From: Coniochaeta sp. PMI_546
Taxonomy: Eukaryota > Ascomycota > Sordariomycetes > Coniochaetales > Coniochaetaceae
Length of the DNA: 64,000 bases
Reading direction: 5' to 3'
Assembly (NCBI GenBank): GCA_021432605.1
Contig: MU271143.1
Location: 381,277-445,276 of the forward strand
Shown here: positions 21,245 to 31,345 of the stretch, piece after piece
Layout: each line of letters starts with the position of its first letter
How positions within the stretch are numbered: position 1 is the stretch's first letter
Notes under the pieces: model-generated
Told to the model about the DNA's origin: nothing
The model's database searches: none
Seen by the model: the letters and a program-made list of their open reading frames with translations, nothing else
Translations under genes and position numbers: made by a program

Positions 21245-21988
21245 GTCTGAAACGGGTATCACTTGGGTCAATGTAGGACGGTGTGACACTTAGCAACAGA
21301 TGATTCAATGTCTTGAATCGAGTTCTATGTATTCGACGATATAAACGACGAGCCGAGTATAAGGTGCTGTTGTGAACTTTATATTCCTCTTATAGAAAAA
21401 CGTCCGTGATACTTACCAAGGTACATCTTGGATGACATTCCAAGCATCAAATATCGTGAGCAAGCTGCATGACTCTTGGACCAATCACGTTACATGATAC
21501 TTACATCCAACTTGGACATATTGAAGAGACGCACAGATAGGAGATTTCCGTGTGAAGTGAGCCAGCTGCATGAGACATGGGAGTCTCACTGCCGAATAAC
21601 CTAGCTCCTGTCCAGGTTGGCCTCTCCCGGGAGATCATGACACTCCGTCTGTCATACAAGTGGTGTACGTGTAGACGTGACGTTGGGGCTCGTGATCTTG
21701 GGTCCCTAATGTGAGCAGGTTGCATGACGCTAGACCTGCTCGAGTTAGACTTTGTAATGGTGACCAATGATATCATGCCATTTCTCCAATCCCTGTCTTG
21801 TCTGCGCCTCAACTACGAAAGAGTAGGTGTCTCAATTCCTGCGTTCCCGAGCAGAGTCGTCTGTGAGCAGGTTGCATAAACTGTGGTGGCGGGCTCGAAG
21901 AGGATCTTGTATCATTCATCACAAGTTTACCATCACCGCAAGTCCTACGTCCGTTGGCATCATGATCAGTACTGCAAGTTCAAGTCCA
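21245..21988. promoter_or_regulatory. Divergent promoter of SDR and bZIP genes
   Basis: A non-coding stretch between divergent genes. It carries four copies of a 17-bp motif (next entry) and ACCAAT boxes near 21482 and 21761. Confidence 0.55.
21456..21879 (+). repeat. Four dispersed copies of a 17-bp motif
   Basis: Consensus GTGAGCARGYTGCATGA, all on the plus strand: GTGAGCAAGCTGCATGA at 21456, GTGAGCCAGCTGCATGA at 21557, GTGAGCAGGTTGCATGA at 21711, and GTGAGCAGGTTGCATAA at 21863. Spacings are 101, 154 and 152 bp. Flanking sequence is not clearly similar, which favours binding sites over a degenerate long tandem repeat. Confidence 0.75.
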
Positions 21989-23012
21989 ATGGCATCACAC
22001 ATCCAACTCGCGTCGATGCCACAATTGGCAGAGGTACGTACCAGGCTTCCTTTCATCGCCAAAGACGACATGCCTTGCTCACCGCGTGCAGGCGATACGC
22101 AGAGAAGACGATTGGACGGGTACCAAGGATGCCGCAGCGCGCAGACGGGCACAGACTAGACTCAACACAAGGGCATACCGTAAATACTTCCCTGTGCCCT
22201 TTCCGGTCCACATTATCACTCGGGTCCAGTCCGCTGAGAAGGACCCAGTAATGTGAACTAACAGTCCAGCAGGCAAACGCAAAGCCCAAATGAAGAAAGC
22301 CGAAGCTTCCAGTGCCGTATCTGGGACGCTGATCAAGTCTGAACCCCTGGTAGAATGCTGGGACGTTATGCAGCAGTCCGTTTCCATCATCCCAGCATCC
22401 CGTATCGAGCAACTATACGATGCGAGACACCCCTTACTGCCAGATAAAGCTAGAAAGGAGCAGTTGAACATTCTCTTTCCCCTCTGTCCAGACCATCTCA
22501 TCACACTCCAACAATTCAACGCCCTCCGCGCCCTAGCTGTCAACCGCACTCTAATCTCGGGCATCCTCGTCACGCCTCTCGACTGCGGCGAGGAAGTCAT
22601 CCACGTCATCCCCTACCCTGCCAAGCCCGAACTAGTCCCTTCAACACTCTTGCCCACCACCCTTCAGCAAACGGTGCCGCACGGGGACTGGATCGACCTG
22701 TTCCCGTGTCCCGAGGGACGAGACCGCCTGATCCGGGCCACCGGCACCTTTGACGAGGACGATCTGTGGGCCGACTGCATCGGCGGACTGTACGAGGGTT
22801 TTCCCGACGACGAGATCGAGCGGCGCGGTATCATTGCGTGGTCGCCGCCCTGGGACATGACAGGATGGGAGATGTCGGAGGGGTTTCTGATGAAATGGGG
22901 CTGGTTGATACGAGGGGTGCCGGGAGTGTTAGAGGCGACGAATCGGTGGCGGATGCAGAGAGGCGAGGAGTGTCTTGTCCAATACGGATCAAAGCCACAT
23001 GCAACTGTGTGA
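21989..23012 (+). CDS. bZIP transcription factor with DUF3425 domain
   Basis: Three exons (21989-22033, 22092-22179, 22273-23012) give 290 residues. Exon 1 encodes only MASHIQLASMPQLAE. Exon 2 holds the bZIP basic region (DDWTGTKDAAARRRAQTRLNTRAYR), which continues into exon 3 (KRKAQMKKAE). This is the DUF3425-type variant with a short zipper, in which N-x-R-A-Y-R-x-R contacts DNA. The rest is the DUF3425 domain (LFPLCPDHLITLQQFNALRALAVNRTL, ending with FLMKWGWLIRGVPGVLEATNRWR). Expected role: a nuclear regulator, often of stress or secondary metabolism, of unknown targets. Introns have GTACGT and GTAAAT donors. The exon 3 acceptor is a CAGCAG tandem: the second AG gives the canonical AYRKRK, the first would give AYPGKRK. 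The divergent SDR gene and shared repeats suggest auto- or co-regulation. Confidence 0.88.
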
Positions 23013-23756
23013 CCTTGCTTGTTTCCGTCCGGCCACTGTTTGAGCTTCTTACCGGCATCTGTGGCGTTAGACTGTTGAGAGCAACGCACTACTACTGAGA
23101 TATACAGAGAAGCAAATCGGCAGCTACACTCTTCTCGCCAATGTATGAGCATATGAATTTTGCAGGAGACGCTCAATATACACTTAACGGTTCGTGTCTA
23201 TCCCATATAAGGCTGGGTTGGTGGGCATCTAGGACCAGCCGCAGATATGCCCTTTTCGGTCTGGTCCCACATGCGTTTTGACGATATTTGTCTCTTCAAT
23301 CTGCATATCTTCCATATTCTGGCTGCCTTTGTCCTTGAAAATGACCAGCTTGGAAAGGTCAGCATTGCTCATAAGACAACGGATGGGGAGTATTTTGGAA
23401 ACGCTTTTGGTCCGACTTTCCAATCTGATGAAGGATCTTCGTCCCTGGGACGTCTACTCAATGGCGCTACAGCGCTTTACGAGCCCCGTTTGAGCGTCGT
23501 AAGGTGCGTGAAGGTGACATGACGTCTATATTGTAGTTTGTCTCGCGCGATGCATTGTGTATATCGCCGGCACTGACCGCGGAAGTGGATCGCCGGGACC
23601 GGAGGAGAACTCCATTGTCCCGGGCCTACGGTGGGGACACAAATTATTTGGTGGGGTCTGTGACGGAACACATGTCAAGACACCCAAACTCACATCACGC
23701 TTGCGATCTCGAAACCATAACCACAATCCTCCAACAAATCCGGCCGAAAGATAACA
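23013..23756. other. Intergenic, tandem genes
   Basis: The region between bZIP and P5CR contains the P5CR promoter. Small open frames are present on both strands, but none is convincing. Confidence 0.5.
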
Positions 23757-24696
23757 ATGGCACAAATCCAAAACTGCAAGATCTGCTTCATCGGCGGCGG
23801 CAACATGGGCGCCGCCATCATCGGCGGCCTCCTCGCCCAGGGCAGCACGTCGAAGCAGAACATCGTCGTCGCGGAGCCATGGGACGTCAACCGGGAAAAG
23901 GTCGAGAAGCAGCTAGGCGTGCGCACCACCACCTCCAACGCCGAGGCCGCCGCGGACGCCGACGTGCTGGTCCTTGCCGTCAAGCCGCAGGTGGCGCGGG
24001 ATGTGTGCCGGGATCTGGCGGCGTCGTGGGGCAGTGACAGACCGCATCTGCCCCTCATTGTGTCTATCGTCGGTGGCATTACCTTCAAGAGCTTGGCGGC
24101 GTGGTTTACGACGGCCGACGGCCGGGTGCCCAAGGTGGTCCGCGTAATGCCCAACACGCCCGCTTTGGTAGGCGAGGGTGCTTCCGGTGCGTTTGCGGGC
24201 GAGGGCGTTACGGATGATGAGAGGGAGCTGGTGTCGGTGCTCTTGGGGTCCTTCAGCAAGGTGTTGGAGTGGGTTGATAAGGAAGAGTTGATCGATGTTG
24301 TCACGGGCCTGTCGGGTACGTTCCTTGCGTGCTCATTTTGGGCATATCAAATTCTATTATGTGCTTCCTAACGCTGACGAAACACCTCATCTAGGATCGG
24401 GGCCGGCTTACTTCTTTGCCTTGGTTGAGCACATGGTTGCCAGTGCGACTGCGCTTGGCTTGCCGAGAGAGCAGGCCGAAAGGCTCGCCAAGCAGACGTG
24501 CTTCGGCGCTGGCAAGATGCTGGTGTCGCAATCCGAGTCTCCTGCACAGCTGCGGATCAACGTTACCAGCCCGAATGGAACGACTGAGGCCGCTCTGAAG
24601 AGCTTCAACGAGTCGGGCTACCCAGAGACTGTCGATAAGGCCGTCAAGGCCGCCGTGAGCCGAGCGGAGGAGCTGGGCAAAGTTCTGGGGGAGTAA
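23757..24696 (+). CDS. PRO3: Pyrroline-5-carboxylate reductase (proline biosynthesis)
   Basis: Two exons (23757-24315, 24395-24696) encode 286 residues, a normal length for the family. The enzyme reduces delta-1-pyrroline-5-carboxylate to L-proline with NAD(P)H, the last step of proline synthesis. The N-terminal Rossmann fold begins with ICFIGGGNMGAAIIGGLL (G-G-G-N-M-G), followed by VLAVKPQVARDV, SIVGGI and VVRVMPNTPALVGEG. The dimerisation and catalytic half begins at LIDVVTGLSGSGPAYFF, split by the intron, and includes KQTCFGAGKMLVSQSESPAQLRINVTSPNGTTEAAL, the P5CR signature. It is convergent with the YCII gene, 151 bp away. There is no targeting sequence, so a cytosolic location is likely. 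Confidence 0.96.
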
Positions 24697-24847
24697 TATC
24701 ATGGCACGGCTGGGCATGCCGGTCATGTGCAGCTCCTGCGACGAGCTGTCATGGCAGGTACTGTAGTAGTACCCTTGTCAAAAGTAGCAGTGCGGTCGAC
24801 GACCTGGAAAAAAATGTTTAGACCTGTATGATAATAGAGTCTGGCCC

Positions 24848-25377
24848 TCATTCCACACGTCGCATCAGGGTACGGAAGGGGATGAACGACGCCCTCTTCA
24901 AGTCCCAAATCTTCTCCTTGACGTAAACATCGGATTGCACCGTCTTCACGAATCCGCCCCAGTCCTTTTCATTGACGACCATTACAGAGCCCTTGAATGG
25001 CCGCTGTGAAATATCCGCATCGACATGCTCCTCAAACACGGGCCCTGCAGAGCCCGCTGTCAGTTCTTTCCCATCGAGATACTAGGATGCACTCGTACCA
25101 GCCCACGAGACGTAACCCTCGTTATGAAGTCGGACAAAGTTTGGTGAGTGATATGGCCGCATTGCAACCCGACGTGCGAGCTGGATAGCGAGATATCAGT
25201 TTCTCTACTGGGTAGGAGTCCTGTATCCTCGTCTGCTAGATCACTTACAACATTGGGTCTGTCCGGCAGTATAACGAGCCGCTCTGGTTTCCGGTGCGGG
25301 TTCGCCGGTGCATCGCCACGAGTACTCATCCTCCCGAGATTGCTCGAATGAACCGTGACGAGGGGTATTATCTTCAT
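24848..25377 (-). CDS. YCII-related domain protein
   Basis: This gene is visible only after splicing. Minus-strand exons 25377-25249, 25180-25099 and 25044-24848 give 135 residues. Spliced, the protein reads RLVILPDRPNV-LARRVAMRPYHSPNFVRLHNEGYVSWAG-PVFEEH, then FKGSVMVVNEKDWGGFVKTVQSDVYVKEKIWDLKRASFIPFRTLMRR. The G-S-V-M segment, the D-V-Y-x-K-E-x-I-W-D motif and the closing I-P-F-R are typical of YCII-like small alpha/beta (ferredoxin-like) proteins, which in bacteria include chlorodienelactone-type isomerases. The fungal role is unknown. All three junctions are GT-AG and keep phase (GTAAGT and GTACGA donors; CCAG and GCAG acceptors). The first ATG (25377) is used; a Met at 25329 is an equally good start. 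The short N-terminal extension could be a targeting sequence. Confidence 0.8.
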
Positions 25378-27414
25378 TGATGAGATATCCCATACTTTCT
25401 TCCCGAAACGATCAGTTGGGAGTCAAGAATCATTCGACGGCGAAAACCATACCTGATGATTATATATAGACGACACCATCGTCTCCTTGGCCCCTTCGAC
25501 ACTCTGAGCGAGGAAGGCAAAGGCATTTCCGATTATTTTTGGTTGCTGACCGGCAGCTTGAGGACTAAGACATTCTCCAGCAAACATGCAGAAAGGTGGC
25601 ACAAGGTCAAGCTTTTGTATGCCCTTCCGATCTGCGTCACGTCGATCCGAGACCAAGACAAAGCTGTGTTGAGTGAGTTAAGATCTGGTGTTCCTCGCTC
25701 CGTATGGGACTGTAATAGAAGACATACTATTCGCGAAGAAAAGACTGTGTAGCATATGAGCGCTGCCACCCCGAAAATGATGGGGCGGCAGTCCACTTGG
25801 GACATTTCAAAGGGCGGGAGACCGAAAGCATGCTCAGTGTGGAAAACAAGATGAGCTTTGAAAGGAAGGTCTAGTAGGTTTTGTACCAGCTTTCTATCCT
25901 GAAGGAGACGACTCAAGCGATAGGAATAGTTCTGAAGCCGGTTTCAGCAAGGTAGGTAGGTGTAATATTTCGAATCGGGTTTCGAATCTAAATAGCATGC
26001 TAGCCGATCGCTGAATCTTTGGTTTGCAGGACAAAATCACGCTTCTTGACCGATTATCTGGACAGAGCGAGGCTGTGCCGTGAGGTTTATTTCATGCCTC
26101 AAACTCTGATAGGCCATTTACCTTCGAGCTAGGCTTGAAACGACGTGTAAGGCGAAACGAGACCTCACTGACCGAGGTACATATGTCACCTAATCTTTTG
26201 AATGATAAGGTGTTCACTTCGCAAACATGGCTTATCACATTCGCATTCTACATTTTTTAGTGGCGTTGCACTTTGCTGTCCAGTCATATCTATCGTGGCT
26301 AAGGAATCAGTAGATCAAATGCCAGTCTCTGAAATCAGTTGTGAATTAGGACTCAACAAATACCTCTACCTCCAGGACGAAACTGTGTATACTGAGAATA
26401 ATAGTTTGTTTGTCTTCGATAACCCGCGTTTGAGCTTCGAGCCAAAGCCTGTTTCGACATCCTTCCTTCATATGCTGCTGTCTCAAATCTCTAGGCTATG
26501 GGCATCCCAGATGATTCGAAAGGAGGATTTGCATTATAACAATGACTATTGAGCTGGATCCTAGTCCACAAGCTGTAAACTCGGATATCTACACACATGA
26601 TATGACATCAAGAGTTCACGGTTGTCAAATCACGTAAGACAATTCTTAGGCTGAAGCAACAAAACGGCGGCCGTAAGTGAGTTGGGTCGGCCTGAAGCAA
26701 GTCCTCACGATTCTCAAGTCGATTTCGTTCTTGCGGAAATATAATGGCTGCTATGGTTGGGTACTGGTGCAATGGAACGAGACCGCGGTACAGAGAGATA
26801 GTTTAATCCGGGACACGGTCAAGCAGGCACTTGTGTTCCTGATAGTACATAATGTAATCATCTTGAAAATAAACATGGTTTCCTAAAATCATGTAGTTTC
26901 TATGCTACTGTATCTCTAGCACAAAGTCATAACGTTTTTAAAGTGATTATGTTACTCATTTTTGAAGGAGGTAGTTTGAGAGGCGAGAATAAGATAAACA
27001 GTGCACATTTTGAGTCTACAGGTCAACTTGCTTTGTTGTTACATTTCCCGAGTCTTGCTTACCAAGTTCACAACTCCATGATTATTGCCGTGGCAGACAC
27101 GGTGGGGGTTTTGAAGCGTAACATCCATGATGTCTTTACAAGAATCAGTTATCCATCCCGGCGTCCCCTACACGGGATACCACATTTAACCGCCCAACTA
27201 CTCGAAAGAGGAAAGTGAAAGACAATCAACAGCTCCTCCTGCAGGTCCCGCTATGGTGTAATTCCACGACATATGCCGTTACATTTAGACATAGGCACTC
27301 ATCGTTCACCATTTAAGTCAGCTATCAATTTCTGTTCAAACCTGAGGACACTTCCACTTCATCCCACCGCTCACTACCCAACTTCAAGCTCGCAACTTAC
27401 CTCGAAAAGCCAAT
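25378..27414. other. Gene-poor interval, 2 kb
   Basis: No gene can be supported. Minus-strand frames at 25423-25916 contain one hydrophobic stretch (PIIFGVAALICYTVF) but do not join into a recognisable protein. From about 26190 to 27250 the sequence is AT-rich with scattered short frames. The last 100 bp form the promoter of the cyanophycinase-like gene. Confidence 0.5.
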
Positions 27415-28269
27415 ATGCGAAGCCTCATCTTCTTTTTGGCCCTCACGATGGCAACGCTCGGCGCCACCGCCTCCAACAGCACCTCCCCGTACGTTGGTCC
27501 GGCGTCCGGCTCCCTGCTGATCATTGGCGGCGGCACACTTGACGACTCCCTGTATCAGAAATTCATCAACCTGTCGGGCGGGTACGACGCACCTCTGGTC
27601 GTGATCCCAACCGCGGACGGCGGGCCGTCCTACGACCAAAACTTCAGCATCGCCGTCACCCTGAGGCGGCTGGGAGCCACTAACGTCACGGTGCTGCACA
27701 CGTACGACCCCAAAGTGGCCAACACCGAAGCCTTCGTTGCGCCCCTCACGGAAGCGGGCGGTGTCTTTTTCGGCGGTGGCCGGCAGTGGCGCCTCGTAGA
27801 CGCGTACGCGGGCACCCTGACGGAGAAGAAATTCTTCGACGTGCTGAGCCGCGGTGGTGCCATCGGGGGCAGCTCGGCGGGCGCCACGATCCAGGGGAGC
27901 TTCCTGACGCGGGGTGACACGAAGAACAACGAGATCATTGTGGGCGACCACCAGGTCGGATTTGGTTTCGTCAAGAACATTGCCATCGACCAGCACGTGC
28001 TGGTGCGCAACCGCCAGTTCGACTTGTTTGAAGTGCTCAAACTGAAGCCCGAGCTCTTGGGCGTCGGGATCAACGAGAATACGGCGCTTGTCGTCCAAAA
28101 GAACAGCGTCGAGGTGATCGGCGCCAGCTATGCCATCATCTACGACGGCAAGTGGTGGTCCCGAGATGGTGGAAGTCCCGGTCCCGCGAATCCGAGTCAG
28201 TTGACCACGTTTTATTTGCTGAGGGCCGGCGACAAGTATGATTTGGGGCTCAGGCAGGTTGTCGAATAG
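27415..28269 (+). CDS. Secreted cyanophycinase-like peptidase (family S51)
   Basis: A single exon of 284 residues. A signal peptide (MRSLIFFLALTMATLGATA) is followed by a mature domain with N-glycosylation sites (NST, NLS, NFS, NVT), so it is probably exported. The fold markers are SLLIIGGGTLDD at the start, PLVVIPTADGG, the FFGGGRQWRLVDAY segment, and the nucleophile elbow GGAIGGSSAGATIQGSFLTRG with Ser154 in G-x-S-A-G. These are the cyanophycinase/dipeptidase E (S51) signatures: serine peptidases cutting beta-Asp-Arg cyanophycin or Asp/Glu-containing peptides. Fungi do not make cyanophycin, so the likely substrate is external polymer or another isoaspartyl-type peptide. Expected catalytic partners include an acidic residue in the INENTALVV region. 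GC content is higher than in the surrounding AT-rich sequence, as expected for coding DNA. Confidence 0.88.
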   Translation: MRSLIFFLALTMATLGATASNSTSPYVGPASGSLLIIGGGTLDDSLYQKFINLSGGYDAPLVVIPTADGGPSYDQNFSIAVTLRRLGATNVTVLHTYDPKVANTEAFVAPLTEAGGVFFGGGRQWRLVDAYAGTLTEKKFFDVLSRGGAIGGSSAGATIQGSFLTRGDTKNNEIIVGDHQVGFGFVKNIAIDQHVLVRNRQFDLFEVLKLKPELLGVGINENTALVVQKNSVEVIGASYAIIYDGKWWSRDGGSPGPANPSQLTTFYLLRAGDKYDLGLRQVVE

Positions 28270-29083
28270 CCGTCTGCAGATCGGCACGTTCCCGCTGTGA
28301 GCTTGGTCCGGAGAAGTGGCCAGCCATGAAAGACGAGTGAGTCAGGTTGGCGCACTGGAGTCCAAAAGTCTAATCTCCGACAGATAGGCGATCTGTATAC
28401 CTAGAACAAGCGAGACTGCTCCGTTGTGTACACACTAGGCGTCCGATATTCGAAACTAGGAAGACGTCGCCAATCAATTCTTCTAAACCGGTATTTGAAA
28501 ACTAGGACAATGATCTGGCAAAAATCAGCGCATTCAGCGACGCCCAATTTCCAGACTTCACAGCTATGAAGCACAAGGATAAGCGTAAAATACCTTGTGT
28601 CAAGTCTATATCGATCTATAATCTAGGCTCTAAATGTCGTCGTCGTGCAAGGATGGCCTGAGCCACACTGATACTCGAAAATGAAACTCCAAGGACAGAC
28701 CGTATTACGCCAAGGGCTCGGCAAGGCATGGGGCAGCCGTCGACCGTACTCGTTGTGTTACAGTAGAGGTCCATGATAAGAATGCCGATCCTTCACCAAG
28801 ATTTTCATATGGATCTCCGAATCCTATGCTTACTCGACCTGCCAGATCAAGGCGAGTCCACCCAATTTCTCTCTGATCCTTACTCTTGGCTACCTTTCCC
28901 ATAGACAACTTGAAGGTACGACCGGCATAAGCCAACTTTCAGGGATCCACGGCCTGGAGAGCGCATCGCCGTATTGATGAGGGGTGTCCGTCCCTATAAA
29001 GCTCCTGGTCTTCTCCTTGGTCGGTAGTTCAGCTTTGTCGCATCCATTATTTCAACGTCTACCACTTGCCCACAATTTTCAAG
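28270..29083. other. Intergenic with promoter of cysteine-rich peptide gene
   Basis: No coding signal until the small peptide gene at 29084; it holds that gene's TATA box, listed next. Confidence 0.5.
28995..29000 (+). promoter_or_regulatory. TATA box of the cysteine-rich peptide gene
   Basis: TATAAA lies 84 bp upstream of the ATG at 29084, followed by pyrimidine-rich sequence. TATA boxes are typical of inducible, strongly expressed fungal genes. Confidence 0.5.
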
Positions 29084-29327
29084 ATGAAACCTTCCTTCGT
29101 TGTCGCATTCATCATGGCCGCCGTGGTCAGCGCGAGCGCTATCGCCATGCCAGACAACACAATTCGCAACTTTGTGAGCACCTTGTGGCCGCACTTCATT
29201 ACTGGTCGTTGCTGACACGACTGTGGCCCAGATCGAAGCTCGGTGTCATTGTGATGGACACTGCTGCGGCGGCTGGTGGTGCTCGGACGACGGTTCGGGG
29301 CCGTGCTGCGACGGGGTTCCGTGTTAA
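29084..29327 (+). CDS. Small secreted cysteine-rich peptide, 61 residues
   Basis: Two exons (29084-29173, 29232-29327) encode 61 residues. Unspliced, the frame ends after 43 codons without cysteine-rich sequence. Removal of a 58-nt intron (GTGAGC donor, CTGAC branch motif, CCCAG acceptor) yields MKPSFVVAFIMAAVVSASAIA, a clear signal peptide, a short spacer, and a mature tail with eight cysteines in the pattern C-x-C-x3-CC-x4-C-x7-CC-x4-C, ending in Cys61. Its Trp pair and Gly/Asp content resemble small disulphide-bonded secreted proteins (effector-like or defensive peptides), but I cannot assign a family. The spliced result (signal plus eight cysteines plus a stop right after the last one) is unlikely by chance. 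It is convergent with the TDT transporter, 78 bp away. Confidence 0.7.
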
Positions 29328-29405
29328 GCTAGGCTGCTCAGCGCCTTTTGACTCAGTACCGGAAAATGTATAATAGCGAACCCATGATCAAATCGCCCGT
29401 GCGTG

Positions 29406-30786
29406 TCATAGCGAGTCTTCGTCGTGGCCAGGCCATACGATCTCTCGCTTGTACACTGCGCGGATGCAACGGTAGCCTACAAAGAGCCAGACCGCTACGA
29501 GAAGAATTGCCGTGATCGTTCCCAACCATAGAACCCCATTGCTATTGAGCGCTGCGCCCATACGAAATGAGAGGATCGCAAACCCCACGTTGGGGAAGAC
29601 GAAGCTGAACCAGCTGAGGTGGAACTTCCTGTCAGGCATGCCAGACAGCACGGCTGCCACGGCAGACGCGAAGAACCAGAAGCTGAGACCCCACAGAAAT
29701 ATTGCAGCATTGAGCGCCAGGAGCTGGATGCCTGCGGCCAAGGCTGCGGGGTCGCCCAGGTCGGTAAAGGAAGAGATATTCGACCGGCTTGCCTCTTCAA
29801 AGATTCGGGGCACATCAGCTGCCATTGCGACCAAGGCTGCGCCCGTGAAGCTCGGAGGGCCCACTGCGATGAACATACCCGGCCGCTGGAATGGGAGGCC
29901 GAAAGTCATCAGGCGAGAAAGGTAGGCCGAATACATGAATATAGAGACGAGGATGCCCAAGCCCTGGGCGGCAAGCCCGGCGCAGAGCATCGACAAAGCC
30001 TGGTCTGCCGGCTGATTTTTCGAAAACAGTGCTGCTAGAGTACCAGCCAGCATTACGGGGAAAATTGGCAAGCTCCATGTCGGGGTGACGGAATTGACGG
30101 TCAGGCGACGTTCCTCCTTCACAGTTGACAGTAAGTGGTACTGGATGACAGAGACCACGAATGTCACTGCCAGGTAGGCCCAGAAAGCGGCACCAGTGAA
30201 GCGGTGGATGCCGGCTAGGGCATCGTCGTGTAGAAAGAGATCGCCGTACGTCTCAATGCTAGACAGTATGGCGGCAATAGAGAGGAAGAAGGTCGGTATG
30301 AAGAGAGCTTCCATGGGATGCGTAAAGGCTTTGCGGAACGTATGCCGATGGAGGACGAAACGGAGGGTGATAGCGACGGTGGTGAAGGTGAAGAAGAGGA
30401 GATCAACCACAAATATCACCAGGCCAATGATGTCCAGGCCAGCGAAGCGGTGGGGCGTCAGAGCCAGCACCAAGGCGATGCCGCTGGTGGACATGCTGCC
30501 ATCAAGTCAGCGACGACGCTGTAGGGACATGACAGCACTGATAGAGAAACATCAAGAGGGCATCTTACGATACGGTGTACCACGCGAAAGTAAAATGATG
30601 CAGCCGTTCGCGAAACGGCATGCGCGGTTGGAGATATGTGGGAACGCGCTCCATTGGCGAGGTGTGCAGCGCCTGAAGTGCTTGCTCGACATCTGGGCCC
30701 ATGAGCTCGTCGTCGGAGGTGGTGTTGTGGGCTTTGGTTTGCACTTCTACGCTCGTAGAAGTCTTTTCGTCGGAATCCTGGTCCAT
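29406..30786 (-). CDS. TDT-family transporter (Mae1/Ssu1-like)
   Basis: Two minus-strand exons (30786-30569, 30495-29406) encode 435 residues. A soluble N-terminus of about 55 residues precedes RMPFRERLHHFTFAWYTVSMSTSGIALVLALTP, the first membrane helix and signature of the tellurite-resistance/dicarboxylate transporter family. About ten hydrophobic segments follow, including HRFTGAAFWAYLAVTFVVS and PGMFIAVGPPSFTGAALVAMA, the conserved G-P-P-x-F loop of the family. Fungal members export sulphite (Ssu1) or take up malate and other C4-dicarboxylates (Mae1) at the plasma membrane; the MFIAVGPP loop and the length fit the Mae1-like group better, but the substrate is not settled. The intron falls inside the first helix, as is common in the family. 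Confidence 0.88.
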
Positions 30787-31345
30787 GACAACCAGAATGC
30801 GTTTTGATTTTCTTCGATGTTGCCGACACAAAGGAGAGGTGCAAGATTACCTTGGCGAGACAAATAGCAGATATTTAACTTGGGGCTGTGGCGTGACCAA
30901 TTGGGTATGCCACCCCAGTATCTCGGACTTCCAGATACTGTAAGATAGCGTGGACATCGAATGAGTACCCATGATAAACCAGAGGATTGCAGCGTGAGGA
31001 AACACGATGAAAACGCAAAATTGTTCATTTACGAGAGAAAACCTTTTTCAGCAATCTGACAATGGGCTCATTTTGTACCGCCGCTTCTCGTAACGATCGA
31101 AGATCAAGATGAGGCTCACGTCACCCCACTGAAAAGGCGACTGGACCGCCGAATCTAGAAGGAAAGGCGTATATCCACGTGACCGTGGGGGGCGCGGGGG
31201 TCCGTCAGGTACCGGCTCCAGTGTTGCGTTTCTCAGCTGCGCCGGTACCTATGGAGCAGAAACTTCCATTGAGACGGACATATATGTGAATTGAGACGAC
31301 CAAACTCAGCTCCAACAACCCTGTTTCGATGATCAAGCTCGTACA
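30787..31345. promoter_or_regulatory. Divergent promoter of TDT transporter and EFM3
   Basis: A 559-bp gap between divergent genes. CACGTGAC at 31176-31183, 170 bp upstream of the EFM3 start, is a candidate bHLH (Cbf1-type) site. No coding content. Confidence 0.5.

Noticed and set aside
25423-25916. Possible membrane protein on the minus strand
   Set aside because: One hydrophobic stretch, but the frames do not join through credible splice sites and nothing is recognisable.
26227-26310. Short signal-like frame MAYHIRILHFLVALHFAVQS
   Set aside because: It ends after 28 codons and no donor site allows extension into cysteine-rich or other coding sequence.
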